Shown here: positions 40,709-48,363 of the stretch, one piece after another
Numbering within the stretch: position 1 is the stretch's first letter
How the letters are laid out: every line of letters starts with the position of its first letter
Source: Vicinamibacterales bacterium
Lineage (GTDB): Bacteria; Acidobacteriota; Vicinamibacteria; Vicinamibacterales; Fen-181
Reading direction: 5' to 3'
DNA length: 48,363 nucleotides
NCBI GenBank assembly: GCA_036504215.1
Contig: DASXVO010000074.1
Location: 1-48,363 of the forward strand
Notes under the pieces: model-generated
Seen by the model: only the letters and a program-made list of their open reading frames with translations
What the model was told of the DNA's origin: nothing
The model's database searches: none
Program-made: the position numbers and the translations under genes

Positions 40709-41686
40709 CTAGTTTCGTCGTTCCACGACCCAGTCGGCAATCTCGTCCAGCCGCCCACGTTCGAGACCCGCGGCACGAAGCGCCGCCAGGGCCTCGTTGT
40801 AGGCGACCTGCGCCAGTTCGCGCGACCGCTCGAGGCCGAGGAGGGAGGGGTAGGTCGGCTTGCCCGCGGCGGCATCCTTGCCCGCGGTCTTCCCAAGGTC
40901 CTCGGTCGTCCCCTCGACGTCCAGGATGTCGTCCACGATCTGGAACGCGAGGCCGAGGTTCCGCGCATAGATCCTGACCCCGTCGATCGCGCGCTCGTGC
41001 GCGCCGGCCATGATGGCCCCGGCGACCGCGGACGCGCGGATCATCGCGCCGGTCTTGCAGGCATGCATCACGCGCAGCGCGTCGAGGCTGAACTCCGGGT
41101 TGCGGCCTTCGCGCTCGGCTTCGAGCGCGGCCTGCAGGTCCAGCGCCTGTCCGCCCACCATCCCCGTGGCGCCCGCCGCCACCGCGATCTCGCCGCCGGC
41201 GCGCATCCGGCGTTCGAGGATGTCAGGACGATTGGACGCGGGTTCGCGCGCGAGCAATGCGAACGCCTCGGTCAGCAGACCATCACCGGCCAGGATCGCC
41301 ATGCCCTCGCCGTGTACGACGTGGTTGGTCGGCCGCCCGCGGCGCAACGTGTCATCGTCCATCGCGGGGAGGTCGTCGTGGATCAGGGAATAGGTGTGTA
41401 TCATCTCGAGCGCACTCGCGGCTGGCAACGCCAACTCGAGGGCCTCCGCGATCGAGGTGCCGGCGTCGGGTCGTTGGAGGGCGCGGTTCGCGCCAATCGC
41501 CTCGGCAGATGCCAGGACCAGAATGGGCCTGAAGCGCTTGCCGCCGGCGAGCAGACTGTAGCGCATTGCGCTGCTGATGACGGCCGGGCACTCGGGCGGC
41601 GCGGGCAGGTACCGCTCGAGGGCCTGATCCACGCGCTCGCGGTGGGCGCGCAGGTACTCCTTCAGAGGGACGGTGGCGAGCGTCAC
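40709..41686 (-). CDS. ispA: polyprenyl diphosphate synthase (farnesyl/geranylgeranyl type)
   Basis: The enzyme condenses isopentenyl and allylic diphosphates. The 325-residue protein has the first Asp-rich motif [30 protein letters not shown], and the second motif [12 protein letters not shown]. Position between xseB and tlyA supports ispA. Chain length (C15 or C20) cannot be fixed from motifs alone. The GTG start overlaps the xseB stop as GTGA. Confidence 0.93.
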   Translation of the reverse strand: MTLATVPLKEYLRAHRERVDQALERYLPAPPECPAVISSAMRYSLLAGGKRFRPILVLASAEAIGANRALQRPDAGTSIAEALELALPAASALEMIHTYSLIHDDLPAMDDDTLRRGRPTNHVVHGEGMAILAGDGLLTEAFALLAREPASNRPDILERRMRAGGEIAVAAGATGMVGGQALDLQAALEAEREGRNPEFSLDALRVMHACKTGAMIRASAVAGAIMAGAHERAIDGVRIYARNLGLAFQIVDDILDVEGTTEDLGKTAGKDAAAGKPTYPSLLGLERSRELAQVAYNEALAALRAAGLERGRLDEIADWVVERRN

Positions 41687-41973
41687 CGGGCTCTCTCCTT
41701 GCCGAGAGGATCTGGCCCCGTGGACGGCCGGCCGGGGTCATCCGCCACCGCCGAGAGCGATCCCGGCGCGGGAGACAATTCGCCGCGTTCGTCGAGGATC
41801 TCGATCCGCCGCTCCGCTTCTTCGAGCCGCGTGTGGCAGAAGCGGGAGAGTTGCACGCCCCGCTCGTACATCTCGAGCGATTTCTCGAGGGCGAGGTCCC
41901 CTTCCTCGAGTCGCTTCACGATGCTCTCCAGTTCGGTGAGGGCCGCCTCGAAGTCCTTGATCGTCGATTCCAT
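41683..41973 (-). CDS. xseB: exodeoxyribonuclease VII small subunit
   Basis: XseB is the small coiled-coil subunit of the nuclease that degrades single-stranded DNA with XseA. The 96-residue product has [37 protein letters not shown] and [11 protein letters not shown], all diagnostic. A Pro/Gly-rich tail extends it. It lies 35 bp after xseA and overlaps ispA by four bases. Confidence 0.95.
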   Translation of the reverse strand: MESTIKDFEAALTELESIVKRLEEGDLALEKSLEMYERGVQLSRFCHTRLEEAERRIEILDERGELSPAPGSLSAVADDPGRPSTGPDPLGKERAR

Positions 41974-41984
41974 CTTGAAATCAC

Positions 41985-42007
41985 TCCGGGCGGGCTCCAG
42001 GCCCGTC
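41985..42007. repeat. imperfect palindrome between xseA and xseB
   Basis: gggcgggc and gcccgtccc-type arms around ctcca/tggag occupy the short gap immediately after the xseA stop. It resembles other GC-rich palindromes in this window. Confidence 0.4.
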
Positions 42008-42008
42008 C

Positions 42009-43412
42009 CTACTCCGATTTGCGCTCGACCCGGCAGCCAAGTTCGCCGCGATGGAGTGTGACGCGAACGGCGTCACCCTCGGTGACCGCGTCCACGTCGC
42101 GGATGATTCGCGTGCGGGATGCGTCCCAGCAGACCGCGTAGCCACGTCCGAGCACGGCCAGCGGGCTGAGGCTCTCGAGGTGCGCCGCCTGGCCCCGGAA
42201 CCTGGCATCGGCGCGGTGGTGTGCACGCACGATACCGGCGCGGAGCGCGGCCTCGACGCCAGACAATCGGCCTCGCACGACGCCGAGCCGCCGCCGCAAG
42301 TCGAACAGATCGAGCGTGCGGCGCAGTTCATGATACCGGCGCAGGCGTCGCGTCACCAGTTCCCGACCCGCACGGCCGAGCTGATGTGTCAGTTCCGAGA
42401 CGTGACGACCACGGAGCGCGAGCCGTCCCGGCCACCCGGCCAGCCCCGGACGGCCCTCCAGGCGATGCACCTGCCCTCGCAGCCGCTCCACGCGGCGCCG
42501 CTCGGCGTTGGACAGCCTGCCGTGCAGCCGGTCGATGCGCGCAAAGAACTCGTCCTTGCCGGCAACGACGATTTCCGCGCCGGCCGACGGGGTCGGCGCC
42601 CGCACGTCCGCCACGAAGTCCGCGATCGTCACGTCGGTCTCGTGTCCCACCGCTGAGATGACGGGCACGGGCGACTGGCTGATCGCGCGCGCCACCACCT
42701 CCTCGTTGAAGGCCCAGAGGTCTTCGATCGACCCGCCGCCGCGGCCGACGATGATGACGTCCACGCCCGGTACCCGCCCGATCTGCTGCAAGGCTCGCGC
42801 GACATCTGCGGCGGCGCCCTCGCCCTGGACGCGCGCGGGCCGTATCACGAGATGCGAGTTCGGATGCCGCCTGGAGATGACCTTGATGATGTCGCGGATG
42901 GCCGCGCCGTCCAGCGAGGTGACGATGCCGATCTTGCGGGGGAGCGCAGGGAGCGGCCGCTTGCGTTCGACGGCGAAGAGACCCTCCGACTGCAGGCGCT
43001 TCTTCAACTGATCGAACGCGACCTGGAGCGCACCCACGCCTTGCGGCTCCATATGTTCGCAGACCAGTTGGTACTCGCCCTTGGGATCGTAGACGCCGAC
43101 ACGTCCGCGCGCGACCACGTGCAGCCCGTCTTCAGGCTTGAAGCGCAGCGCCCGCAGCGCCGAGCGAAACATCACACCTTTGATCTGTGCGCCGGCGTCC
43201 TTGAGCGTGAAGTACAGGTGTCCCGTGTTCCAGAGGCGGCAGTTGGAGATCTCACCCTCCAGCCAGATCTCCGCGAAGCGGCTCTCGAGTGTGTCCCGGA
43301 TGGCCGCCGTCAGCTCCGACACGCTCCAGACGTGCCGACTGGGCGGAGGAGGTGGGACCGGCTCGGGCTCCGGCTCGGGCTCCTCGAACGGCAGGTCGAA
43401 GAGATCGTTCAT
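42009..43412 (-). CDS. xseA: exodeoxyribonuclease VII large subunit
   Basis: XseA carries the nuclease site. From ATG 43412 it has 467 residues: an acidic/Pro-rich lead ([15 protein letters not shown]), an OB fold ([39 protein letters not shown]), then [37 protein letters not shown] and [21 protein letters not shown], the core motifs. A C-terminal coiled coil binds XseB. An in-frame TTG at 43439 is an alternative start; neither has a clear ribosome site. It follows the YmdB-type gene by about 37 bp. Confidence 0.95.
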   Translation of the reverse strand: MNDLFDLPFEEPEPEPEPVPPPPPSRHVWSVSELTAAIRDTLESRFAEIWLEGEISNCRLWNTGHLYFTLKDAGAQIKGVMFRSALRALRFKPEDGLHVVARGRVGVYDPKGEYQLVCEHMEPQGVGALQVAFDQLKKRLQSEGLFAVERKRPLPALPRKIGIVTSLDGAAIRDIIKVISRRHPNSHLVIRPARVQGEGAAADVARALQQIGRVPGVDVIIVGRGGGSIEDLWAFNEEVVARAISQSPVPVISAVGHETDVTIADFVADVRAPTPSAGAEIVVAGKDEFFARIDRLHGRLSNAERRRVERLRGQVHRLEGRPGLAGWPGRLALRGRHVSELTHQLGRAGRELVTRRLRRYHELRRTLDLFDLRRRLGVVRGRLSGVEAALRAGIVRAHHRADARFRGQAAHLESLSPLAVLGRGYAVCWDASRTRIIRDVDAVTEGDAVRVTLHRGELGCRVERKSE

Positions 43413-43449
43413 CAGCTGCAGGCAGCGGGCCGTCGGCAATCGGCGACCA

Positions 43450-44268
43450 TCATCTCATCGTCGGTTCGACGTCCATCTTCTCGAGGTCGGTGAGCGAATA
43501 GTCGAGGCGCGTGAACTTGCTGGCCCGCCCGGTCGCCTCGTCCACGGTGAGGACGACGCCGTGGAGTCGCGGGTTGCCGCTGGCCGGCTCGAAGCGCGAG
43601 GGCATCCCGGTCAGGAACCGGGCCAGCGCCGGTTCGCGCTCCGTGCCGATGATTGAATCGTGCGGACCGGTCATCCCGGCGTCGGTGATGTACGCCGTGC
43701 CCTTTGGCAGAATCCGTTCATCCGCCGTCTGCACGTGCGTGTGCGTGCCGATCACGGCGCTGACGCGGCCGTCGAGATGCCACCCCATCGCGATCTTCTC
43801 GGACGTGGCCTCGGCGTGGAAGTCGACGAGGATGACGCGCGTCTGGCCCGAGAAGTTCTCGATCTCGCGGAGCACGACCGCGAACGGATCGTCGATCGGG
43901 TGCATGAAGACGCGCCCCATCACGTTGATGATGCCGATCGGCCGACCGGTGTCGGTGCGCGCGAGGATCGATCCACGGCCGGGCGCGCCGGGAGGGTAGT
44001 TCGCGGGCCGCAGCAGCCTCGGTTCCGCGGCGACATAGTCGAGCGCTTCCTTCTTGTCCCAGATGTGGTTGCCCGACGTCAGCACGTCCACGCCGCAGGC
44101 CAGCAGGCTGTCGCCGATCTCACGGGTGATGCCAAACCCGCCGGCCGAGTTCTCCCCGTTGGCGACGACGAAATCGACACCGAAACGATCCACGAGCACG
44201 CGCATCCCCTTGCGGACGAGATCGCGTCCCGGCCGCCCGAACACATCGCCGATGAAGAGGATGTTCAT
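43450..44268 (-). CDS. YmdB-family metallophosphoesterase (cyclic nucleotide phosphodiesterase-like)
   Basis: The 272-residue protein follows the TIGR00282/YmdB family: MNILFIGDVFGRPGRDLV, VANGENSAGGFG, LTSGNHIWDKKEA, VDFHAEATSEKIAMG and GTHTHVQTADERILPKGTAYITDAGMTGP-type ends (shown in parts: IGTHTHVQTAD, AYITDAGMTG). B. subtilis YmdB hydrolyses cyclic nucleotides and affects biofilm genes. The gene is commonly next to rny; here it is 23 kb away. Its ATG overlaps the Hsp20 stop as ATGA. Confidence 0.93.
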   Translation of the reverse strand: MNILFIGDVFGRPGRDLVRKGMRVLVDRFGVDFVVANGENSAGGFGITREIGDSLLACGVDVLTSGNHIWDKKEALDYVAAEPRLLRPANYPPGAPGRGSILARTDTGRPIGIINVMGRVFMHPIDDPFAVVLREIENFSGQTRVILVDFHAEATSEKIAMGWHLDGRVSAVIGTHTHVQTADERILPKGTAYITDAGMTGPHDSIIGTEREPALARFLTGMPSRFEPASGNPRLHGVVLTVDEATGRASKFTRLDYSLTDLEKMDVEPTMR

Positions 44269-44729
44269 GAGGTGACGATTGGCACGCTGATTTCCTGGCC
44301 ACGGCGTTCGGCCAGCCTGGGGATGACCACGCGCAGCTCGCCGCCCTGCAGGACGGCACGCGTCCGGTTCCCGTCGAATGCACCTTGCAGCTGGACCGCG
44401 CGGGCGAACCGGCCGAATCCACGCTCGACCAGGTGGAACGATCCGACCCGCACGCCGGCGCCGGCGTAGGGCGACACCTTGAGACCCGCGATCACCAGGA
44501 CGCCGCCCTTGAGGAGCACGCGGACGCTCTCGGGCACGACGCCCGGGAGGTCGACGACCACCTCGACCGTGGCCTCGGTTTCGAGCACGTCGAGCGCCGG
44601 CGTGCAGTGGCCCGCGGACGCGGGCTGGCCGGCGGCGACCTGACGATCCAGATCCTCGAAGAGCCGCCCGACCTCGTCGGCCAGTTCGTGCACTTCGGAC
44701 GAGAGCAGGATGCGGTGGAAGTCACGCAT
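44265..44729 (-). CDS. small heat-shock protein, Hsp20/alpha-crystallin family
   Basis: sHsps hold unfolding proteins in solution. The 154-residue product has a helical N-terminus (ELADEVGRLFEDLDRQV), then an alpha-crystallin domain starting TPALDVLETEATVEVVVDLPGV with SVRVLLKGGVLVIAG, FHLVERGFGRFARAVQL and a terminal GGELRVVIPRL. The A-x-x-x-n-G-v-L signature is present as RAVLQGGELRVVIP. A weak TATGGA lies seven bases before the ATG. Its stop overlaps the next gene, coupling it to a phosphoesterase, which is an unusual partner. Confidence 0.88.
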   Translation of the reverse strand: MRDFHRILLSSEVHELADEVGRLFEDLDRQVAAGQPASAGHCTPALDVLETEATVEVVVDLPGVVPESVRVLLKGGVLVIAGLKVSPYAGAGVRVGSFHLVERGFGRFARAVQLQGAFDGNRTRAVLQGGELRVVIPRLAERRGQEISVPIVTS

Positions 44730-44803
44730 GTGTCAGTCCATAATCGCACAGTCGTGCGGTTCATCGCTACGGGGCGGGCCGGAGGGAATGGCGCCGGGCG
44801 GGA

Positions 44804-45736
44804 ATGCCACAGACCGGAGGGGTGACGGGCTTGAACGATCAGGTGCGTAGAGCGGTCGAAAGCCTGACGGGCGACACGACGTCAGGGGCGTCCGAACTCC
44901 TGCGCCGTGGCATCGACGTGGTGCGGTCCGCGCTCGTCAGCGACCGGTCGGCGCTCGTGGAGGTCGCGCGAGCGCTCGGGGACGCGCAGCCGAGCATGGC
45001 GTCGTTCTGGAATCTGGGGCTGGCCGCGTTGCGAGAGCTGGACGAACCGGGCGCGGTCGAGCGGTTTGCAGAGCGCCAGCAGCGGGCCGGCGCCGCGCTC
45101 GTGCGCGTGGCGCTCGAGGTCCTGACGCCCGCCGACGGCCCGTCCTTGCGTCTCGCCACCGCGTCGTTCAGCGGGTCGGTACTCGCGGTGTTGCTCGCCC
45201 TGGCGCGTCGAACGGATCTGACCGTGGACTGCGGCGAAGGACGGCCGCATCTCGAGGGGCGCCGCCTCGCGGCGGCGCTCGCCGACGCCGGCATCGCGGT
45301 GGCCCTGCGCTCGGATGCGGCGCTCGGAGCGCTCGTGTTCTCTCGCTCGGTCGACGCAGTGATCGTCGGTGCCGATGCCGTCACACCCTCGACGCTCGTC
45401 AACAAGATCGGGACCGGTCCGCTCGCGGCGACCGCGCTCTACGCGGGCACTCCGCTATTCGTCCTCGCCAGCCGGGACAAGTTCCTGGATGAGCGGTCGG
45501 CCGGATTGCTGCGGATCGAGGAGCACGATCCCGCGGAGATTTGGCGGGACGGACCCGGCGGCGTGGCCATTCGCAACCCCTACTTCGAGCGGGTTTCGCT
45601 CGATGTGGTGACCGCGACGATCACCGACGCAGGCGTGTTGGCCGGCGAGATGGTCGCCGAGGCGTGCCGCGCCGCGTCGGTGGGGGCGACCGACCAGATG
45701 ATCGCCGCGCTCCAGGTGGCTCCAGAGCACGGCTGA
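44804..45736 (+). CDS. eIF-2B/MtnA-like sugar-phosphate isomerase family protein
   Basis: The 310-residue protein has an N-terminal helical region and a C-terminal IF-2B fold with VFSRSVDAVIVGADAVTPSTLVNKIGT, ATALYAGTPLFVLASRDKF and AIRNPYFERVSLDVVTATITDAG-type segments. Bacterial and archaeal relatives isomerise methylthioribose-1-phosphate or ribose-1,5-bisphosphate; the motifs do not decide which. ATG 44804 is used, but TTG 44831 has GGAGGGG about eight bases upstream and may be the true start. The stop codon lies in the loop of a palindrome (45727-45744). Confidence 0.82.
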   Translation: MPQTGGVTGLNDQVRRAVESLTGDTTSGASELLRRGIDVVRSALVSDRSALVEVARALGDAQPSMASFWNLGLAALRELDEPGAVERFAERQQRAGAALVRVALEVLTPADGPSLRLATASFSGSVLAVLLALARRTDLTVDCGEGRPHLEGRRLAAALADAGIAVALRSDAALGALVFSRSVDAVIVGADAVTPSTLVNKIGTGPLAATALYAGTPLFVLASRDKFLDERSAGLLRIEEHDPAEIWRDGPGGVAIRNPYFERVSLDVVTATITDAGVLAGEMVAEACRAASVGATDQMIAALQVAPEHG

Positions 45737-45744
45737 AGCCGTGC
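45727..45744. repeat. TGAA-loop palindrome spanning a stop codon
   Basis: Perfect arms gcacggc and gccgtgc with loop tgaa. The TGA stop (45734-45736) of the eIF-2B-like gene is the loop. Lying between convergent genes, it may act as a two-way terminator. Confidence 0.65.
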
Positions 45745-45751
45745 CTTTCTC

Positions 45752-46945
45752 CTACACCACTTTCCGGGCCTTCAGCGACGCGATCTGCTCGTCCGTGTAG
45801 CCCAACTGCTTCAGGATCGGTTCGGTGTGGGCCGAGAGCCGCGGCGGCGGCGAGTCGAGGCTGGCCGGCGTCTCCGAGAACTTCGCGCTGAGATTGAACA
45901 GCTTGAGCGGGCCGATTCCGGGTTCCTCGATCGTCGCGATCGTTCCGCGGTGCGCGATCTGCGGCTGCGCGAGCGCGTCCTGCAGCGAGAGGATGTCGCC
46001 GGACGGAATCCCCTTCGCGTTCAGCGCCGTCGTCCAACTGGCCGTCGGTCTTTCGGTGAGCTTTGCTTCAATCAGCGGCGTCAGGGCCTTCCGATTCGCC
46101 TTTCGCACGTCGCGCTTCTGGAACCGCTCGTCTGTCTTCAATTCCGGCAGACCGAGGACGTCGCAGAGGTTCTCCCACTGCTTCTGCTCGTTGGCGGCGA
46201 TGTTGATGTAGCCGTCCGACGTCTTGAACGTGCCCGACGGCGCAGCGGTCATGTTGTCGTTGCCGAGGAGCTGCGGTGGCTTGCCGCCGATGAGCCAGTT
46301 GGCCGCAACCCAGCCGAGCAGCGGCATGATCGAGTCGATCATCGCGACGTCGATCGCCTGCCCGCGGCCCGTGCGCTCGCGGCAGTACAGCGCGCCCATG
46401 ATGGCGAACGCCGCGTTCAGGCCGCCGACCGTATCGCAGACCGGGAAGCCGGCGCGCAGCGGATTGAGGCGGTCGTCGCCGTTGATGGCCATCACACCGC
46501 TCAGCCCCTGGATGATCTGGTCGTAGGCCGGCTTGTCCGCATCGGGACCGGTCTGGCCGAAGCCGGAAATCGCGCAGTAGATCAGCCGGGGATTCAGCTG
46601 GTGCATGGCCTCCCAGGAGAACCCGAGGCGGGTCAACACCCCCGGGCGGAAGTTCTCCACCAGCACATCGCTCGTGGCGATGAGCTTGCGGAAGATCTCC
46701 TTCGCGTCGGCCTCCTTGAGGTTGAGCGTCAACGATTTCTTGTTGGTGTTCTGCGCGAGGAACGACGTGCCCATCAACTGCTGGTTCAACTCGGGCACGT
46801 TGCCGAGCTTCCTGGCGAGGTCACCGCCTTCCGGATTCTCGATCTTGATCACCTCGGCGCCGGCCAGCGCGAGGTGAAGGGTGGCGAACGGGCCTGCGAG
46901 GACATTCGTCATGTCCAGCACGCGGATGCCTTCGAGCAGCTTCAT
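45752..46945 (-). CDS. CaiB/BaiF (family III) CoA-transferase
   Basis: Family III enzymes move CoA between carboxylic acids. The 397-residue protein opens LLEGIRVLDMTNVLAGPFATLHLA and AGAEVIKIENPEGGD, then LVENFRPGVLTRLGF, AISGFGQTGP, RAGFPVCDTVGG and GRGQAIDVAMIDS, where the Asp near residue 205 aligns with the catalytic Asp of formyl-CoA transferase. GGAGG precedes the ATG. It follows the HMG-CoA lyase gene by 23 bp, so both likely act in one acyl-CoA pathway, such as breakdown of a branched or hydroxylated dicarboxylate. Confidence 0.92.
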   Translation of the reverse strand: MKLLEGIRVLDMTNVLAGPFATLHLALAGAEVIKIENPEGGDLARKLGNVPELNQQLMGTSFLAQNTNKKSLTLNLKEADAKEIFRKLIATSDVLVENFRPGVLTRLGFSWEAMHQLNPRLIYCAISGFGQTGPDADKPAYDQIIQGLSGVMAINGDDRLNPLRAGFPVCDTVGGLNAAFAIMGALYCRERTGRGQAIDVAMIDSIMPLLGWVAANWLIGGKPPQLLGNDNMTAAPSGTFKTSDGYINIAANEQKQWENLCDVLGLPELKTDERFQKRDVRKANRKALTPLIEAKLTERPTASWTTALNAKGIPSGDILSLQDALAQPQIAHRGTIATIEEPGIGPLKLFNLSAKFSETPASLDSPPPRLSAHTEPILKQLGYTDEQIASLKARKVV

Positions 46946-46968
46946 AAGTCCTCCAGGGGGCGTGCCTG

Positions 46969-47892
46969 CTAGTTGGTCCCGACCCCGATTTCGGGGATCG
47001 GGCCGGTGCGCCACAGACGTCCGGCCATGTCGCGGCCGAAGAAGCGGCCCGCGTCCTTCGCCAGAGCGATGAGGACGTCCAGCTTGATGTCCTCGCGGTG
47101 TCCCATCCGCTGCAGCATGTGCACGAGGTCCTCCGTGCACACGTTGCCGCCGGTGACCGCGGTGAACGGGCACCCGCCCAGACCGGCGAAGGCCGATTCG
47201 AAGTACGTCACGCCGGCCCGCAGCGCCGCGTAGGCGTTGGCGAGGCCGAAGCCGTAGGTGTCGTGGAGATGGCACGCGCACCCGATGGCCGGATCGAGCG
47301 CGAGGACGGCGGAGAAGAGCCGGTCCACCTGCGCGGGGTTCGCGTGACCCGCCGTGTCCGCCAGGCTGATCGTGCGGAGCCCGGCATCCACGAACCGCCT
47401 GACGATGTCGAGCACGCGCACCTCGGGCACCAGGCCCTCGAACCCGCAGCCGAACGCCGATTGCACCGAGACCTGGACGGTGGCGCCCGCGTCGCCCGCC
47501 GCCTTCGCCATGGCGATGATGCGGTCGGTGGCTTCGACGGTGCTCATCCCGGTGTTCTTCCGACTGTGGGTGTCGGAGGCCGACACGCCCATGCAGAAAT
47601 AGGTCACGCCGCATTTGAAGCCGCGCTCCATCCCCTTCTCGTTGAGCACGAGCCCCGACAGGCGCGCGTGCGCCGGCTTGTGCGCGGGCTCCGAGAAGTA
47701 GGTGAAGAGCACGTCGGTGTCGGCCATCTGCGGCACCTTCTGCTGGTGCACGAACGAGCCGACCTGGATGACGTCGATGCCGGACGCGATGAGTGATTCG
47801 ATCCACGCGATCTTCTGCTCGGTCGGGACCGTCGTCTTCTCGATCTGGAGCCCGTCGCGCGGACCCACTTCGTGAATGATGATGTCGGACAT
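46969..47892 (-). CDS. hydroxymethylglutaryl-CoA lyase family enzyme
   Basis: HMG-CoA lyases split 3-hydroxy-acyl-CoAs to acetyl-CoA and a ketoacid. The 307-residue TIM-barrel protein has IIIHEVGPRDGLQIEK with the active Arg/Asp, GVSASDTHSRKN, CACHLHDTYGFGLANAY for the metal His pair, and the signature GLGGCPFTAVTGGNVCTEDLV with the catalytic Cys. ATG 47892 is chosen over an upstream in-frame start that lacks conserved sequence. TATAAT (47965-47970) lies about 75 bases upstream. With the CoA-transferase next door, substrates related to HMG-CoA, such as citramalyl-CoA, are possible. Confidence 0.9.
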   Translation of the reverse strand: MSDIIIHEVGPRDGLQIEKTTVPTEQKIAWIESLIASGIDVIQVGSFVHQQKVPQMADTDVLFTYFSEPAHKPAHARLSGLVLNEKGMERGFKCGVTYFCMGVSASDTHSRKNTGMSTVEATDRIIAMAKAAGDAGATVQVSVQSAFGCGFEGLVPEVRVLDIVRRFVDAGLRTISLADTAGHANPAQVDRLFSAVLALDPAIGCACHLHDTYGFGLANAYAALRAGVTYFESAFAGLGGCPFTAVTGGNVCTEDLVHMLQRMGHREDIKLDVLIALAKDAGRFFGRDMAGRLWRTGPIPEIGVGTN

Positions 47893-48115
47893 GGAGAGGA
47901 TGCCCCCTGCGCGCTGCCACACGCCACGATCAACGGTTCATGATGCCCCGCCGCACCAACACAGATTATACCGGACCGAGAAACGGGACCAGGGCTGAAA
48001 AGTCTTTTGGATTGAAGCTGACTTACTGTCTAAAAACTTGGCGAGTGTCAGGTTCGCAGTCAATCTTCCAGATTACCGGCTCGACGCTCATCGTGCGGGG
48101 ACGAGGGGGGAGCTC
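47893..48115. other. divergent intergenic region, left part
   Basis: This non-coding stretch between the lyase gene and dnaK holds TATAAT (47965-47970, minus strand) for the lyase gene and a more AT-rich segment (about 47996-48060) without visible gene or recognised RNA fold. Confidence 0.5.
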
Positions 48116-48149
48116 TAATCTGAGAGATGAGTTGTAAGGACTCAGATTA
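48116..48149. promoter_or_regulatory. inverted repeat upstream of the dnaK promoter, candidate operator
   Basis: TAATCTGAG (48116-48124) and CTCAGATTA (48141-48149) form a perfect 9-bp inverted repeat with a 16-base spacer, ending five bases before the -35 box. It is neither CIRCE nor the HspR HAIR element. It may bind a regulator of dnaK. Confidence 0.5.
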
Positions 48150-48154
48150 TATGC

Positions 48155-48183
48155 TTGACAACCGCTCATGCTGCTCGTATATT
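48155..48183 (+). promoter_or_regulatory. consensus sigma-70 promoter of dnaK
   Basis: TTGACA (48155-48160) and TATATT (48178-48183) are 17 bases apart. The start is expected near 48190, just before an in-frame ATG at 48193 and 33 bases before the annotated ATG 48223. Confidence 0.8.
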
Positions 48184-48186
48184 TGA

Positions 48187-48363
<177 letters not shown>

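Overview
The window is GC-rich bacterial chromosome with dense coding and no phage, insertion sequence, CRISPR array or plasmid functions. A Gram-negative envelope is implied by an outer-membrane beta-barrel protein, a lipoprotein, an EnvC-like factor and MltG. The multi-membrane sugar-transferase family at the left end, the C10 peptidase with C-terminal ELR repeats, and many short GC-rich palindromes suggest Acidobacteriota, probably the Vicinamibacteria. That placement is inferred from protein style; no rRNA is present to confirm it.

Layout. (1) 1-10705: five large polytopic membrane proteins resembling GT-C glycosyltransferases, three of them one paralogous family, then a GT2 glycosyltransferase and a methyltransferase; this looks like a surface-glycan accessory region. 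(2) 10765-17165: an outer-membrane barrel protein, the CstA transporter and a two-gene heterodimeric ABC exporter. (3) 17162-20928: thiL, a DUF2062 membrane protein and a 3D-domain protein with overlapping ends, and ribonuclease Y. (4) 21035-24856: 6S RNA, a small four-helix membrane protein, a secreted C10 cysteine peptidase and zapA. (5) 24914-32181: a translation block transcribed leftward (tRNA-Val, thrS, infC, rpmI, rplT, pheS, pheT) followed by a small coiled-coil gene. (6) 32377-37256: HU, a tail-specific-protease homologue, an EnvC-like LytM protein and a phosphodiesterase-type lipoprotein. (7) 37352-45736: ruvX and mltG on the plus strand, convergent with nadK, tlyA, ispA, xseB, xseA, a YmdB-type phosphoesterase and a small heat-shock protein, then a divergent eIF-2B-like gene. 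(8) 45752-48363: a CaiB/BaiF CoA-transferase, an HMG-CoA lyase and the start of dnaK.

Main points of interest. At least eight genes have a -10-like hexamer ending only 6-9 nt before the start codon, which suggests widespread leaderless mRNA. infC starts with ATC. PheT lacks its tRNA-binding EMAP domain, and its coding sequence contains a copy of a palindromic repeat found between rpmI and rplT. The S41 protease homologue and the adjacent EnvC-like protein both lack catalytic residues, and the EnvC-like gene has no ATG, GTG or TTG that could encode its signal peptide. A clear 6S RNA with a strong promoter lies upstream of rny but is separated from zapA by two accessory genes.
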